Source: Amphiura filiformis
Taxonomy: Eukaryota; Echinodermata; Ophiuroidea; Amphilepidida; Amphiuridae
NCBI RefSeq assembly: GCF_039555335.1
Contig: NC_092636.1
Coordinates: 52,507,706-52,571,705, forward strand
Reading direction: 5' to 3'
Length of the DNA stretch: 64,000 nt
Shown here piece by piece: positions 1 to 11,080 of this stretch (the first letter of the stretch is position 1; every line of letters starts with the position of its first letter). The notes under the pieces are model-generated. The model was not told where the DNA came from. It was given only the letters and a program-made list of their open reading frames with translations, and did not search any database. A program made the translations under genes and the position numbers.

Positions 1-1
1 T

Positions 2-499
2 ATTACAGAAATCGACATGGCTTCTAATAGAGCAAGAGTGGATGAAGAATGGGAGAAGGAAAAGGAACGATGGCGAGAAGATTTCCGCCGTGAGTACCAA
101 GTATGGGAGAGAGAATTAAGAGAAAGGGAGAGGAGAATGAGTCAGGCGGAAGGATACTATCAGCACTGGATGGAAATGAGGAGACATGAACGTTGGCAGT
201 GGGAGATGGAGTTAATGGAAAGAGAACGGAGGGTCAGTGCGCAGGAAAACGAGTTGGGTATGCTGGAGCGGAAATTAGACAGAGCGGAAAGGAAGTTAAA
301 GAAACAGCAAGAGCGGGTAGAAAGGAAGGAACATGAGAAGCGACAATTGGACAGGAAGATCGAGGAGGCAGAGGAAGAGATACAGAGACTAGAAGAGCTC
401 GAGCGGCAAATCATGGACCAAGAAAGAAAAGAGAAGGAGGAAGGAGAGTATCGACAGAGTCTAGAAGAATGGTCACAGCTAGGAGCTGAAGAAGACTAG
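2..499 (+). CDS. Coiled-coil reading frame near 3' end of an LTR retroelement (5' end outside window)
   Basis: The frame is open from the window edge, with a Met at 17, and codes about 160 residues almost wholly of E, R, K, Q, W and M in a heptad-like pattern. It is probably one long charged coiled coil and stops at 499. It lies about 300 bp upstream of a polypurine tract and LTR, so I infer it is the last reading frame of the element ending at 4137. No gag, protease, RT or integrase motif is visible, so the product may be an accessory or structural protein. It could also be the end of a cellular coiled-coil gene caught beside the element. No function is assigned. Confidence 0.5.
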   Translation: MTEIDMASNRARVDEEWEKEKERWREDFRREYQVWERELRERERRMSQAEGYYQHWMEMRRHERWQWEMELMERERRVSAQENELGMLERKLDRAERKLKKQQERVERKEHEKRQLDRKIEEAEEEIQRLEELERQIMDQERKEKEEGEYRQSLEEWSQLGAEED

Positions 500-555
500 G
501 GATCTGCTGGCATCAGAAGACCGACTCCATGTTGGACAAAGGATATTTTGGCCTC

Positions 556-645
556 GGGCATGTCAGATGATCAAGCTGACTACCATTGCCAGGAACTTGT
601 TGGCTTCAGGCATGCCAGATGATTAAGCTGACTACCATTGCCATG
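556..645. repeat. Direct duplication of about 54 bp
   Basis: The phrase 'gatcaagctgactaccattg' recurs 54 bp later with few changes (gattaagctgactaccattg). It lies between the coiled-coil frame and the polypurine tract, in what would be untranslated sequence of the element. Confidence 0.6.
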
Positions 646-785
646 ACTGAGTCGGGAGGACCATAGGACGCGATATATTTAAAAATGTTGTAGAGTAAAA
701 TGTGTATATAATATGTGTAGTGTAAGACAATTTCGAACCCCGTTAGTGTTTCAAAGATCACATTTTGACGGAGCGTCAATAATGT

Positions 786-795
786 TGGGAGGGGG
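786..795 (+). promoter_or_regulatory. Polypurine tract before the LTR
   Basis: A G-rich purine run (ggga ggggg) lies three bases upstream of the TGTGACGGG that opens the putative LTR. This is the expected position of the plus-strand primer for a 3' LTR, and it orients the element on the + strand. Confidence 0.55.
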
Positions 796-2222
796 CTGTG
801 TGACGGGATTCGAAATATTAAATATTATAAAGTAGTATCCTTTAATTTTGCTATCCAAATCACGTAGTGCGCCTTTTTAAAGGCGAATTTTCGTTTGCAT
901 TACGTCATTATCAATCAATCAATTAACTGGTAATACGCCTCGCTGATTGGCTGCTTACCATGCGGTCTCGCTGGAGTGGAAATTTCCCCACTCCGGTGAT
1001 GATCGTTCTAGGTAATTATATTTCTCTTGTTCTTTCGTTATTCTTTTATTATTTTTATTATTATAAATGGTTCTGGGAGTTAAATCATTCCAACTCAACT
1101 TAGATTATTATGTATAGAACACGTAGAGGTGATTTGGGAGTCATGAAATTAATTTTAGGATGTATTTTAAGCGATTTTCTGTGAGCAATTCGAGTGATGC
1201 TTCGTTGTTTTATTTTCCATGTGTGCGTGTATACGGAAAGCATAGCATCTCTGCACATTTCTTATCGGTTTTGGTCACAAATTCACCCCCAAAATCATGC
1301 TTTATCGTGTTCGTATTTCAAAATCATATGTTTTAAACAATATAGTATTCTTTGCTGCTCATGTTGGTATATAACAGGGTTTTCTAGGTAAAGCGGAAAG
1401 AGAGAAATGGCTGATTTAGTTCGTCTATCTTATATTATTTTGTAATTAAATTTATTTGTTTTCCATTATTGCTGACATGGCTTGGCGTACGTGACAGGAT
1501 TGTGCATAGCCACGTCATCGAGGTCAAAGGTATACGTACCGCACAGCGCATTACTAGGTAGCACATATACATGTACATGCGCTAATTGCGTTACTCGGGT
1601 TTTCCCCGAATAATATTTTGGATCTTAGATTTGATTAATTATTTGAGATGGCTAGTTGCGTATAATATTAATAGGGATTATTATATTTTCGCGTCGTATT
1701 ATTTTCGTTTGGAAAATAATACTCTCACTCTCTTTCTCACTTTTCACAATTTATTATGTGTTTATTTATATTGTCTGACTTTTGACATTATTCATGATTA
1801 TTATTAATATGCAAACATTGTAGCCTCAGCTAAAAGCAATTGTTTTACATTTTGTCAAATCATGGAGGCTTTAACATTTGGATCAGATTATTTATGTGGA
1901 ACTCACGCAAGTCACTCCCAGATACTATTTTAAATTAATTAGGTCTTTATTATGAAACATGTCATGTACAGGGCCTATGATCTTATTTTGGCCTATAAAT
2001 TGTGTGAAGTATATTTAAATATTCATGTATTTTTATTTTTATAATATGTGGATGTTAAGTGCTCACGGGAAGTTATTGGTAAGATGATATGGTATATTTT
2101 TGTAATTTTTATATGTGATTTCAACAGACATTGTGTTATATTATGGTTCCGTGCACGTGTATGTTTGCTTTTCAGTGCTTCAGACAGGCCTATGTGAGAG
2201 TGTGGATCTACTGAGTAGTGCA

Positions 2223-2372
2223 CTGGGTGAGGAAATAACACCCCGTAGGAAATAACGCCGAGGCTGCGGAGGCGCCGGGGTTATTTCTGAGCGGTAGTGC
2301 ATCGACTAAGGGTGAGGACACCCCGTAGGAAATAACGCCGAGGCTGCGGAGGCGCCCGGGGTTATTTCTGAG
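2223..2372. repeat. Tandem duplication (about 80 bp x2) in the LTR
   Basis: Two near-identical copies contain 'ccccgtaggaaataacgccg' and then a GC-rich 'gaggctgcggaggcgcc'. Each copy also has a short inverted pairing between 'gaaataac' and 'gttatttc', so each could fold. Confidence 0.7.
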
Positions 2373-2516
2373 TGGTATATCAACTGAGTCAGCTGAGGAA
2401 CCTGAAAGGAAGGAGAGAGGCAATGGATCAAAAGGTACTAGCACGGATCCATAAGGGAGGAGAAGGTCCAAGGGGCCCATGCAGTAGCGTGGCGCAGCCC
2501 AGGACATATCATCGGG

Positions 2517-2613
2517 GAGTAATATTTGGCGAGTTAAGGGTAGTAGAGAGGAGGTCTGGGGGCCTATTACTGCGGAGAGTAGTATTTGGCGAGTTAAGGG
2601 TAGTAGAGAGGAG
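2517..2613. repeat. 60-bp spaced direct repeat in the LTR
   Basis: 'agtaatatttggcgagttaa' through 'gggtagtagagaggagg' at 2517 is repeated at 2577 with one or two changes. Confidence 0.65.
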
Positions 2614-2628
2614 GAACACGTCGGGTAG

Positions 2629-2815
2629 GACTGGTGTCCTGGTTCTACGTGGACTGGTGTCCTGGTTCTACGTGGACTGGTGTCCTGGTTCTACGTGGAC
2701 TGGTGTCCTGGTTCTACGTGGACTGGTGTCCTGGTTCTACGTGGACTGGTGTCCTGGTTCTACGTGGACTGGTGTCCTGGTGCAACGTGGGCTGGTGCCC
2801 TGGTACTGCGGGTAT
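2629..2815. repeat. 23-bp minisatellite in the LTR
   Basis: The unit 'ctggtgtcctggttctacgt' + 'gga' occurs about six times perfectly and then twice in degenerate form. Because 23 is not a multiple of three, all forward frames stay open across it, which makes spurious reading frames. Confidence 0.85.
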
Positions 2816-2829
2816 TTGGAGGAGAGTTG

Positions 2830-2998
2830 GGCCAGTCCGAGTTGGGTGATGGAGGAGTTTGACTAGTCCGAGTTGGGTGATGGAGGAGTTTGACTAGTCC
2901 GAGTTGGGTGATGGAGGAGTTTGACTAGTCCGAGTTGGGTGATGGAGGAGTTTGACTGGTCCGAGTTTGGGTGATGGAGGAGTTAATCAATCCGAGTT
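2830..2998. repeat. 31-bp minisatellite in the LTR
   Basis: About five copies of a unit containing 'gagttgggtgatggaggagt' followed by 'ttgactagtcc' follow the 23-bp array directly. The last copies are altered. Confidence 0.85.
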
Positions 2999-3017
2999 TG
3001 GGTGATGGAGGGCTTGG

Positions 3018-3121
3018 AGTTTTGATTGGTGGAGCACAAGTTTGATTGGTGGAGCACAGGTTTGATTGGTGGAGCACAAGTTTGATTGGTGGAGCACAAG
3101 TTTGATTGGTGGAGCACAAAT
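3018..3121. repeat. 20-bp minisatellite in the LTR
   Basis: Five head-to-tail copies of 'tttgattggtggagcacaag', nearly perfect. Confidence 0.85.
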
Positions 3122-3319
3122 ACTGAGTGATGGAGGTAGTGACAAGGCCTAATGGTATAGTAGGGCCTAATGGTTTGTATAGTGCTATTGTTTATAACAC
3201 ATAGTCTGTTGAAATCTATATTGTTTACCATGTCGTAATTTTAAGAGTGATGATGCATAGAGATATATACGTCATGTATCGTAAAGATACATACGTATGT
3301 CATCTTTTATGTATTGTTG

Positions 3320-3650
3320 AAAATCTGGTCTGCACCTAGAGAGGGGCCTCTATGTGCAAATTTTCAATTGCGTTCAAAAACTTATGTATTTTTCAAAATA
3401 TTAATATGTGCCAATGCATACCAGTATGTCATTTGCATGTATTATACCTATTGGCATGCGCCGCGTGGGGCCATGCTGCCCAATTTTTCGTATGCCAATG
3501 GGTAGTTGTGTTTTATATCATATTTGTCAAACTTTGTGATGATACCTTGCCACTACATGCTTGCATGTCGTACGCAAGTGTCGTCGAGATTAGCATGGCG
3601 CTTCTCGGGGCCGCTATGCCCAAATTTTCATTTTGTACTAAATAACTTAG
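3320..3650. repeat. Degenerate about 130-bp direct repeats in the LTR
   Basis: Three diverged phrases of the type 'gaggggcctctatgtgcaaattttc', 'gtggggccatgctgcccaa' and 'cggggccgctatgcccaaat' recur at roughly 130-bp steps. They look like old tandem duplication within the LTR. Confidence 0.4.
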
Positions 3651-4202
3651 ATTTTTGTAGGCCTTACATGTTATATAATTATATTAACACATTTTTCTTA
3701 TTTGACTCCGGTGATGATCGTTCTAGATTCTGGCGTGGTGTATCTTAGCACGTAATTTGGCCCGGGTTTACCAATCAGACTTTTGCCGTTGTGTAGCGTG
3801 TTATTGGTGGTACGGCAACTTGTGGTTACTGTTACCTGCTGCCCGGTTATTGTGACGCGTGAGACAGCCTGTTGGCCAGATTAAAAGCTGATGTTGATCA
3901 ATATGTGAGATGGTATTACTTTGTGGAGAAAGTATATTTTGGAAGCCTGTAGTATGTTATACAGATAAGACAAGTGCCACGAATAAATCAGTAATACATT
4001 GTTGAAGTAACACAAGATATCACTGTAGTTTCTTTGAGGTCCATCACAGTCTCCTCCAGTGCGTAGCCGGATTCTAGCTCCGGCAAACCCACCTATAAAA
4101 CCACTTGCTAAGTACCTAGCCGCTCGGTCCCGTCACACTATGTATAAAAGAATATATGAATATTTACTGCACATCATATATAACGATTCGTGATACCCAA
4201 TT

Positions 4203-5280
4203 GTGGCACATTTGATGTCGTTTAAGAAGCAGAGAATTTTATTTCAATTTTATATACGCCAAAATGATGTTTCTAATATATGTGAACTCTCTTTTTATGA
4301 TCATGTTACAGAAGATGATGTTAGAGATCTTGTACAAGGTAGTGCAACAAAAAGTTGCTTGTTAGATCCTATTCCTACCTGGTTACTGAAAGAAAACATG
4401 TCTGTATTTTTGCCTGTAATAACTTGCATCATAAATACATCCATTTCCTCAGGTGTATTTCCCAGCTCACTGAAACATGCCGTCATTAACCCCCTTATCA
4501 AAAAGCAGTCTTTGAACCAGAGTGAACTGAAAAGCTACCGACCGGTTGCAAACATACCTTTCCTCTCAAAGTTGATAGAGAAACATGTTGTCAACAACAT
4601 CAACAACCACATGTTGAAACATCATCTTGGTGAAGAACTGCAATCTGCCTATATGCGTGGCCATAGCACCGAAACGGCACTGTTGAAAGTGAAGGATGAG
4701 ATTATGGGACATGTGTACAACCAGAAAGGAGTTTTCCTTGTCTTACTCGATCTCAGTGCGGCTTTCGATACGGTGAACCACAACCTTCTGCTGAGTAGAA
4801 TGTCGCATGAGATCGGGGTGACTGGGATTGCTCTTGACTGGTTGAGGTCCTATTTTACTGGTAGAACAACAACTGTTGTGATTGATGGTGTCTACTCAAT
4901 GGCAAAGACCATGGACTATGGACTACCTCAGGGCTCAATTTTGGGCCCCGAGGTTTCACAGTGTATACAATTCCAATAGGCAGGATCATCAAAACCACTC
5001 GCTTTCATACCACATGTACGCGGACGATATACAGATTTTCTGTAGTTTTGAGCCATCTAACCCATCATCAATTGAAACCGCTTTGTCATCAATAACATCT
5101 TGTATCAAAGAAATCAGAACATGGATGACATTTAATTTCTTGAAATTAAACAACGACAAAACGGAATTCTTGGTTATATCATCACCTCACTTCAAACGCC
5201 AGATGCCTGATATATGCCTTCACATTGGAGATGATATTTTTATAAATTGCGCAAGAATAAAGATAGAAAAAACGTTTACA
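4203..5280 (+). pseudogene. CR1-like LINE reverse transcriptase fragment, frameshifted
   Basis: A 5'-truncated non-LTR reverse transcriptase. The first frame (to about 4954) shows 'YRPVANIPFLSKLIEK', 'LDLSAAFDTVNHNLL' and 'GLPQGSILGP'. After a frameshift at about 4950, the second frame shows 'YADDIQIF' (the catalytic palm motif) and 'FLKLNNDKTEFLV'. These are typical of CR1/L2-type elements. Endonuclease and ORF1 are missing, and the 3' end is cut off near 5280 by another repeat. It is a dead fragment. The precise clade is not certain. Confidence 0.85.
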
Positions 5281-5334
5281 ATCTATGTAAAAATTACATT
5301 AGACCCCGCCAAAGATTACTGTTTCGTTTTTATG

Positions 5335-5908
5335 GTAATCTAATCTTTTATTTCCTGAAAAAAAATTGAGGTCTAATGTGGAATTTTTATAAAAATGATA
5401 AAAACATCGAACGTGTATACAAGAAAATGGTAGGTTCTACTATAGTATTATCTTGACACACATGTATTATGTATATACGATGTACGAGCGCACGTGTCCG
5501 GCGAGTCAAAATCGATATATGTATTGTCCGTGTAGCGGCCCATCATTGTCAGATTTCTGTATGTAGAACACGCAGTTAACAACAATTGGGCGCTATTATT
5601 AAATACATATTAATGTTTTTAGGCAAATAAAATTCCAAAATATGGTACATTTTCTGCCTTTGCTTGTCACGTGGTAGGCGTATGTTGAAATTGCGATTAT
5701 ATGTTCAAATAAGTTTCAAATGGATACCAACAAGACAAGTGGCCGAGCGGTCTAAGGCGCTATATAGGCTCATAGAGTATACAAAGCGGTGCGCCGTAAG
5801 TTCGAACCCCGCCTCTGCCAAACTTAATTTTACTTTTTTTTAAATTTCATATTGGGGAAATGTGACTGGGAGAATTTATGTATGGCGTGGAGTGGTGTGG
5901 GCGATTAG
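5335..5908 (+). repeat. Interspersed repeat carrying a tRNA-like core (full copy)
   Basis: The ends of this segment ('aatctaatcttttatttcct' on the left and 'tttcatattggggaaatgtg' on the right) are found fused together at 12809-12893, so the two loci are copies of one repeat. This copy keeps about 0.5 kb of middle sequence, including the tRNA-like region at 5733-5820. It could be a SINE or a non-autonomous element, and I see no coding capacity. Confidence 0.55.
5733..5820 (+). tRNA. Decayed tRNA-Leu-like sequence
   Basis: A perfect A box (TGGCCGAGCGG) and a good B box (AGTTCGAACCC) are spaced as in a class II tRNA, and the segment ends CTCTGCC-A. The T stem has mismatches, and the 5' acceptor strand (GACAAG) no longer pairs well with CTCTGCC. 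It is probably a pseudo-tRNA or the promoter head of a SINE rather than a working tRNA. I cannot assign the anticodon. Confidence 0.4.
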
Positions 5909-5959
5909 CTAGTAGTGCCGTCAGGGAACCTCTATTATTATCGGGAATTGCCTGTCACA

Positions 5960-7975
5960 CATGATCGCACACAAGGTCGTAGGCAATTGGTGGGACCTCA
6001 TCTGCCCAGAACATATTGACCCAGGTCAGCATACCGCCATATCCTTCCCGACATGCTTAGCCAAGTCCGTAGAAGAGTGGATCCACACACTATGTACACA
6101 AATATACATTTGGCCACATTTTATTATACGATTAATACGAATTTATTAAACATGGTAACAAATATTCTCTAGCAAATCGGTTATACGGTGGAACTGGTAG
6201 GCATATTATAAATTCGGGATATTAAATATCTTCCTGACCAGCCAGATCTGCGCATGGTCAAAGACGAGGATAGACGAGTATCAGACCGACGCAAACTGGC
6301 TTAGTCTCCACATCAGCCAGTTTGGTTCCGCCCCTCCACAGGGAGCGTAACCTGTGTAGGAGACTCGGTCGGACCTGGTGGGACCTCATCTCTCCCCATC
6401 GATTGAAAAATTGTGATCTATAATCCCCGACATTGCTCTTATGAACTGACATCCACCTGGTGCCGTTTAATATTGAAAAGAACATCATGCTCTACTGCAC
6501 AACACTCTCGGCAATATCAAGGAATAACAAAACTGGAAGTAACATTACAAATTAGCATCTGACTTATTCGCCGTCGTAGTGTATGTCATACCTTAGTTAC
6601 TGGTTAACGCTTGGTTTGCACCCGTTTTAGCAACCCGATGACTTTGTGCTGTGATGACCGTGGTGGTTCGAATTCTTACTAAAATGACCCATTGTTACTA
6701 TGAATAAATTGCTGTGTTTTGTGTAGACTGTTCTATAATAGTGACGCTATACTTATTATTATGTGATGTTTTAAATGCAAAGTGAGTAATGCATAATGAT
6801 TATTTACCTTCTTTTAGGAGTAAACTGCTAAAGGGTAGATGGCATATTGTTTTTCTTGACCTTGACCTTTGACCTAAGGCGTCGGCACGGGTGGATCACT
6901 CTGCCTTGCCATCTGTGTCATGCTTTGCCAAGTTGTTCTCTGTTATGCTAGCCTTCCAGCCTTCCTTTGTTTTTCAAGGCAGCTAAAAAATTCGATTTTC
7001 ATTTCTAAATCAATATTTTATTGAAAAATAACACTTTGATGTTTTGCAACAGTTCATTCTACTAATCATAATTTTTATACTTTAAAAACTTGCTTGATTT
7101 ATTGTTGTTAATGAGTTATGTACGTTTCATCAAAGTGTTGTTGTTTCAGCCCTCTTTACAACAACTCAAGAACCACAGGACCTACAAAAGTATATCTATA
7201 TTTGAATTCTTCTACACATTCGCTATCGGAAATGATCAATGCAAGTACACTACCATTCGCAAGATGCTGTGAACTACCAAATCGCAACAGTAAAAAATAG
7301 ATGCTAAGCCTAACCCCGGGGCCTAACCTTCCTAACCTTAAGTCGACAATCGACAATAAACTACATGTACGTTATTTTGTACAATCTAATACTTGGACTA
7401 AAATTTGCAACAGCTTGCTTCAATTTCTCGTTCGCAAACCAGCGGAATTTGTCATAGGTTTTCGTTGGTAATAGAAAAACAGTGAATTTAGTTTCATCCT
7501 CTGGCAAGAATCCACTGCCCATTAACATGGTTACATGATGGCACCCATGATGTAGTGACGATCAGCGTTGTTTGACATTTATTTCTTTTCTTTCCTTTTC
7601 TTCACTCTTATGTTTCGCACAATGAAGGTGAGTTTAAATTAATGAATAATTATGTTTAATATGTGCTGTCACTGACATAAGCTCTATGGTCGTACTAGAG
7701 CTTTTCTTTCCATTCAGACTATCAATGAAAACTGAATTCCGCAGTCTAACATCATCATATTGCAGTTCCAGTAACAGTGAGGAGAAAGAAAATGTCAGAT
7801 TTTAAGTGTAAACTTATAACTTCAGATAGAGTATCTCGAGTGAGAATAATAATTTAAGAAGCTCAAGTCTTGCTTGCAGGACGAACTAAAGTTTGTTCGG
7901 CTTATAATAATCGAAAAATAAGATTCGTATTCATAACTAGACGAGCTAATTTAATTGATGAATTTAAACTGGATT
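5960..7975. other. Intergenic stretch, no gene recognised
   Basis: Only short accidental reading frames occur. The phrase 'tggtgggacctcatct' occurs twice (near 5989 and 6376), suggesting old repeat debris. A run of TGACCT-type half-sites lies near 6860. I see no exon, RNA gene or complete element. Confidence 0.4.
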
Positions 7976-8522
7976 CAAAAAGAAACTTATAATTTTCACA
8001 AAATTACACACAGGATTACTTCAATACTCTACTCTAAACACATGTCAGTAACCAAGCAGTTGTCCAACTGACACAACAGCAAAATGCACTGACATGGAAC
8101 ACCTTCCTGGACCACATTCACAGCCCAACGGATTTCTTTTGCTGGGTTCCAATTACCAGTGAATGTGGTCTCGGAAGCTGTTCCGTGTCTGTGCATTTTA
8201 CTGTTGTGTCAGTTGGACAACTGCTTGGTTACTGACATGTGTTTAGAGTAGGGTATTGAAGTAATCCTGTGTGTAATTTTTGTTCATGTACAGGCGAATA
8301 ATTGGAACCCAGCAAAGGAAATCTATTGGGCTGTGAATGTGGTCCAGGAAGGTGTTCCATGTCAGTGCATTTTGCTGTTGTGTCAGTTGGACAACTGTTT
8401 GGTTATTGACCAGTATTTAGAGTAGAGTAGCCTATTGAAGTAATCTTGTATGCAATTTTTGTTCATTTTTATGGAGAGGATTTTAAGATATGACATTGTG
8501 AAAAATTATAAGTTTCTTTTTG
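7976..8522. repeat. Palindromic element containing one 150-bp unit three times
   Basis: The outer ends are inverted copies ('caaaaagaaacttataattt' at 7976 and its complement ending at 8522). Inside, a unit of about 150 bp containing 'cagttggacaactg' and 'tgtcagtgcattttgctgtt' appears once reversed (8004-8154) and twice forward (8155-8298, 8299-8465). It is probably a MITE or foldback element that duplicated part of its own arm. Confidence 0.75.
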
Positions 8523-9770
8523 AGGCCAGTTTGTGACTGTTCTCACAATAAAAATGTTCACTTACGTTTGCGGTTTGCGGTCGCTAAGCCTTTTTCAAAC
8601 TGATGTTATTGAATTTGATGAGAGTTAATTTACATCAATGTTTTTGTTGTATCTCAAAAAAAGGAAAAATTTGCATAACAAAAATGACCGCTTTGATATG
8701 CAGGGTTCAAATTTTAAAATTGTTCGATTCTGAGTGAAATCCATACCAATATATTCCTCTTATTATTCAATCCTAGGGTATATTACTCGTGAACTCTAGC
8801 TCGAATGTGAAGCTCACAGGTGAGCAAATTCGTGGCTAGACATCTCGAGCAAAGGGTATAGCTCAAATTATATAACTCATATAAAGTTTCTTGTTATTTG
8901 ATTGGCCAACTACCACACAACTACTATTGATAATTTCTGCTATTTTTAGCGGCCAGTAGACTATGCCATAGTCGAATTTTATTAAAAATATGTTATTATT
9001 AGTCATGATGAACCCATTTCGTTGAACTCAAAATTATACTGATGCTTATTAAAATTAAAGTATTCAATAGTAGAATGGGCATAAAGAGTTAAAAACATCA
9101 GATGATTAGTGACAATAAAAGTAATTGAATGCAACATTATCTTGCATAATTATAATGGCTCACTTTAATAGAAGAATTCTGATTTTGGAATCTACCAGTT
9201 TATTGATAGCGAACCCCGAAAATTCGACTATGGACTTTGAATTGTAAGCAGAACTTTACCCCTGGACTTTGCTCTCTAAAAACACACTGTCAAGCATACT
9301 TGTTTATCAGTCCATTAACCACAAGTACGCGCTAGATGTTTGATGAGAGATTAACTTTCGCGTCAACACAAAAGCGCCGCAAATACCACAGACAGTTGTG
9401 TACGGTGTAGTTAATGGTAATGGCGCGGGCCCAGAAGGTTTAAACTATAGCGAGATATGGGCGACCAATCACAAGGCAGATCCATTTAAAGATGCATTAC
9501 ATCATGGCCAATTTTAGTTAGGCCAGAAATTGGCCTAACTCTCCATAGAGTCCCGTGTTAAAAATCTTAACCGCAAGGCAAAGTCAGTAGTCTACTTGGG
9601 AAGCTAACAAAGAGAGGGAGTAGGGTGACTGAAAAGATCAGATGTGAAAATCTATCAATTGTGCACACATTAATTAAATCAGAGTTTTAAGCTTAAATAC
9701 AATATCCAGAGTATGCACAATGGGCAAGTGGACTACAGGGTAGTCTAAGCGGCCAGCTGGAAAAGGACCA
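8523..9770. other. Intergenic stretch, no gene recognised
   Basis: AT-rich sequence with no convincing reading frame. One small perfect hairpin lies at 9516-9540 (AGTTAGGCCA, loop gaaat). Confidence 0.4.
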
Positions 9771-9775
9771 TTGCA

Positions 9776-9821
9776 CTCCGCGTCCGTGCAATAGTCATGT
9801 TTCCATTGCACGGACGCGGAG
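9776..9821. other. Perfect 17-bp hairpin with 12-nt loop
   Basis: CTCCGCGTCCGTGCAAT (9776-9792) is followed by its exact complement at 9805-9821. The GC-rich stem stands out from the AT-rich surroundings. It may be the core of a small palindromic mobile element or a structured RNA signal. Confidence 0.8.
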
Positions 9822-10305
9822 CTATCATACCAACGCTGACAGACGCGAGAGCGTATAACGCGATTTTCCACCTCGACTCGCAAATTATAGGTGCGGGTGT
9901 TACTTCTAAAATAAATATGCATTTAGATATCTTTTAAGTTATTTTGTTTTCCTGGTGACTTATAAAATTAAGTGGAAGCAATTTATGAGTTATATAAAAC
10001 AAATAGTGAATGTTTTTATTCGTTCAATGTAAAGAATATTTCCATTCGGTGAAATATGAACTGTTCCATTCAACTCGGCAAAGCCTCGTTGAAAATGAAA
10101 GTAACAGTCCATACTTCACCTCATGAAAACATTCTTACCATTGAACTCATAAACATTCAATATTTGTATACTATCGCCGATGTACAGTTATTGAGTAACT
10201 TATAGGCATAAAGGTTAACTGCCAAATTTTGGTCTTCACCATTTTACGCCAAACGACTGAAGCTAATCGTAGATCCATTCTTTGCGCTCATAGTGATACT
10301 ACAGC

Positions 10306-10734
10306 CAGGGGCGTAGCCAGCTTTCTTGGTCAGGGGGGGCAAAATAAAATTTTGGGGGCACAGACGAAAAAAATTGCAGTTGCATCATACAATACATAGA
10401 GACTGTATGTCTTCGAGCTTCCCGAAAAGGGCCTTATTGGGATGATGTGCGCGTTGCGCGAAAAAAATGGTATTTTACACTATTTTCGCCCATTATCCGG
10501 CTAAAAAGGGCTTTATTGTTACAATGTGCGCGCGTAGCGCGGAAAAATTTTGTATTTTACACTATTTTGGCCCTGAATTTTGCTAAAAAAGGGGCTCCTT
10601 GCCCTTTGTCTTTTCCTTTGCCCTCCTGATTTTCTCTTTCATTTTTTTTGTCAGAGGGCACTTTTTCTTTCATTTTTTTTGTCAGGGGGGGGGGGGCACT
10701 CTGCCCCCCTGCCCCCCCGCTGGCTACGCTACTG
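10306..10734. mobile_element. hAT-like MITE with 8-bp target duplication
   Basis: The terminal inverted repeats are CAGGGGCGTAGCCAG at the left and CTGGCTACGCTACTG at the right. The flanks are an exact 8-bp duplication, actacagc (10298-10305 and 10735-10742), the size made by hAT transposases. The 429-bp interior is non-coding, with two diverged copies of a 'gcgcg..gcgcgaaaaa..ttttacactatttt' phrase and C/G runs near the ends. Confidence 0.85.
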
Positions 10735-11080
10735 ACTACAGCAGCTCACCCGGGTGAAGGACAGACCATCAAATTATGACCGGGGTGAGACCCGCCATAG
10801 GTTTCTACAGCAAAATCTATGATTTTCATTTTGTAAAATTATTGCAATATATTTTTTTTTCAAACACATGCTCTGTCATCCAAATTTTTCCATTAGATCT
10901 GTCACCCAATGCCCTTAATTTTTTTTAATTTGAGCAGCAACTTATACCACTGATTGTGCTTACTTACAACCAGAAATACAATGTTCGAGGTCCATGTTGT
11001 CTGACTGTTTTGCCTCTCACCCAAAAGGGTCCATTTGAATTGTTAGAAATTATGTTGTCACCCAATTACCAATTTTAATA
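10735..11080. other. Intergenic stretch, no gene recognised
   Basis: AT-rich DNA between a MITE and a LINE fragment. No supported feature seen. Confidence 0.4.

Larger units (their letters stand above)
799..4137 (+). mobile_element. Long (about 3.3 kb) 3' LTR of a retrotransposon
   Basis: The segment opens with TGTGACGGG and closes with the exact reverse complement CCCGTCACA, starts TG and ends CA, and is preceded by a polypurine tract. These are the marks of a 3' LTR. No primer-binding site follows 4137, which agrees with a 3' rather than a 5' copy. The LTR is unusually long and carries several internal tandem repeats. The 21-bp phrase 'actccggtgatgatcgttctag' occurs both near 992 and near 3705. 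The 5' LTR lies outside the window, so the family cannot be named. Confidence 0.6.

Noticed and set aside
2372-2866. 164-codon open frame with repeated tryptophan/cysteine phrase
   Set aside because: It lies over the 23-bp minisatellite of the LTR. A unit length not divisible by three keeps every frame open, and there is no protein signature.
6840-6880. Cluster of TGACCT half-sites as a nuclear-receptor response element
   Set aside because: 'tgaccttgaccttt' phrases are common in repeats of this genome (also near 39960) and no promoter or gene lies nearby.
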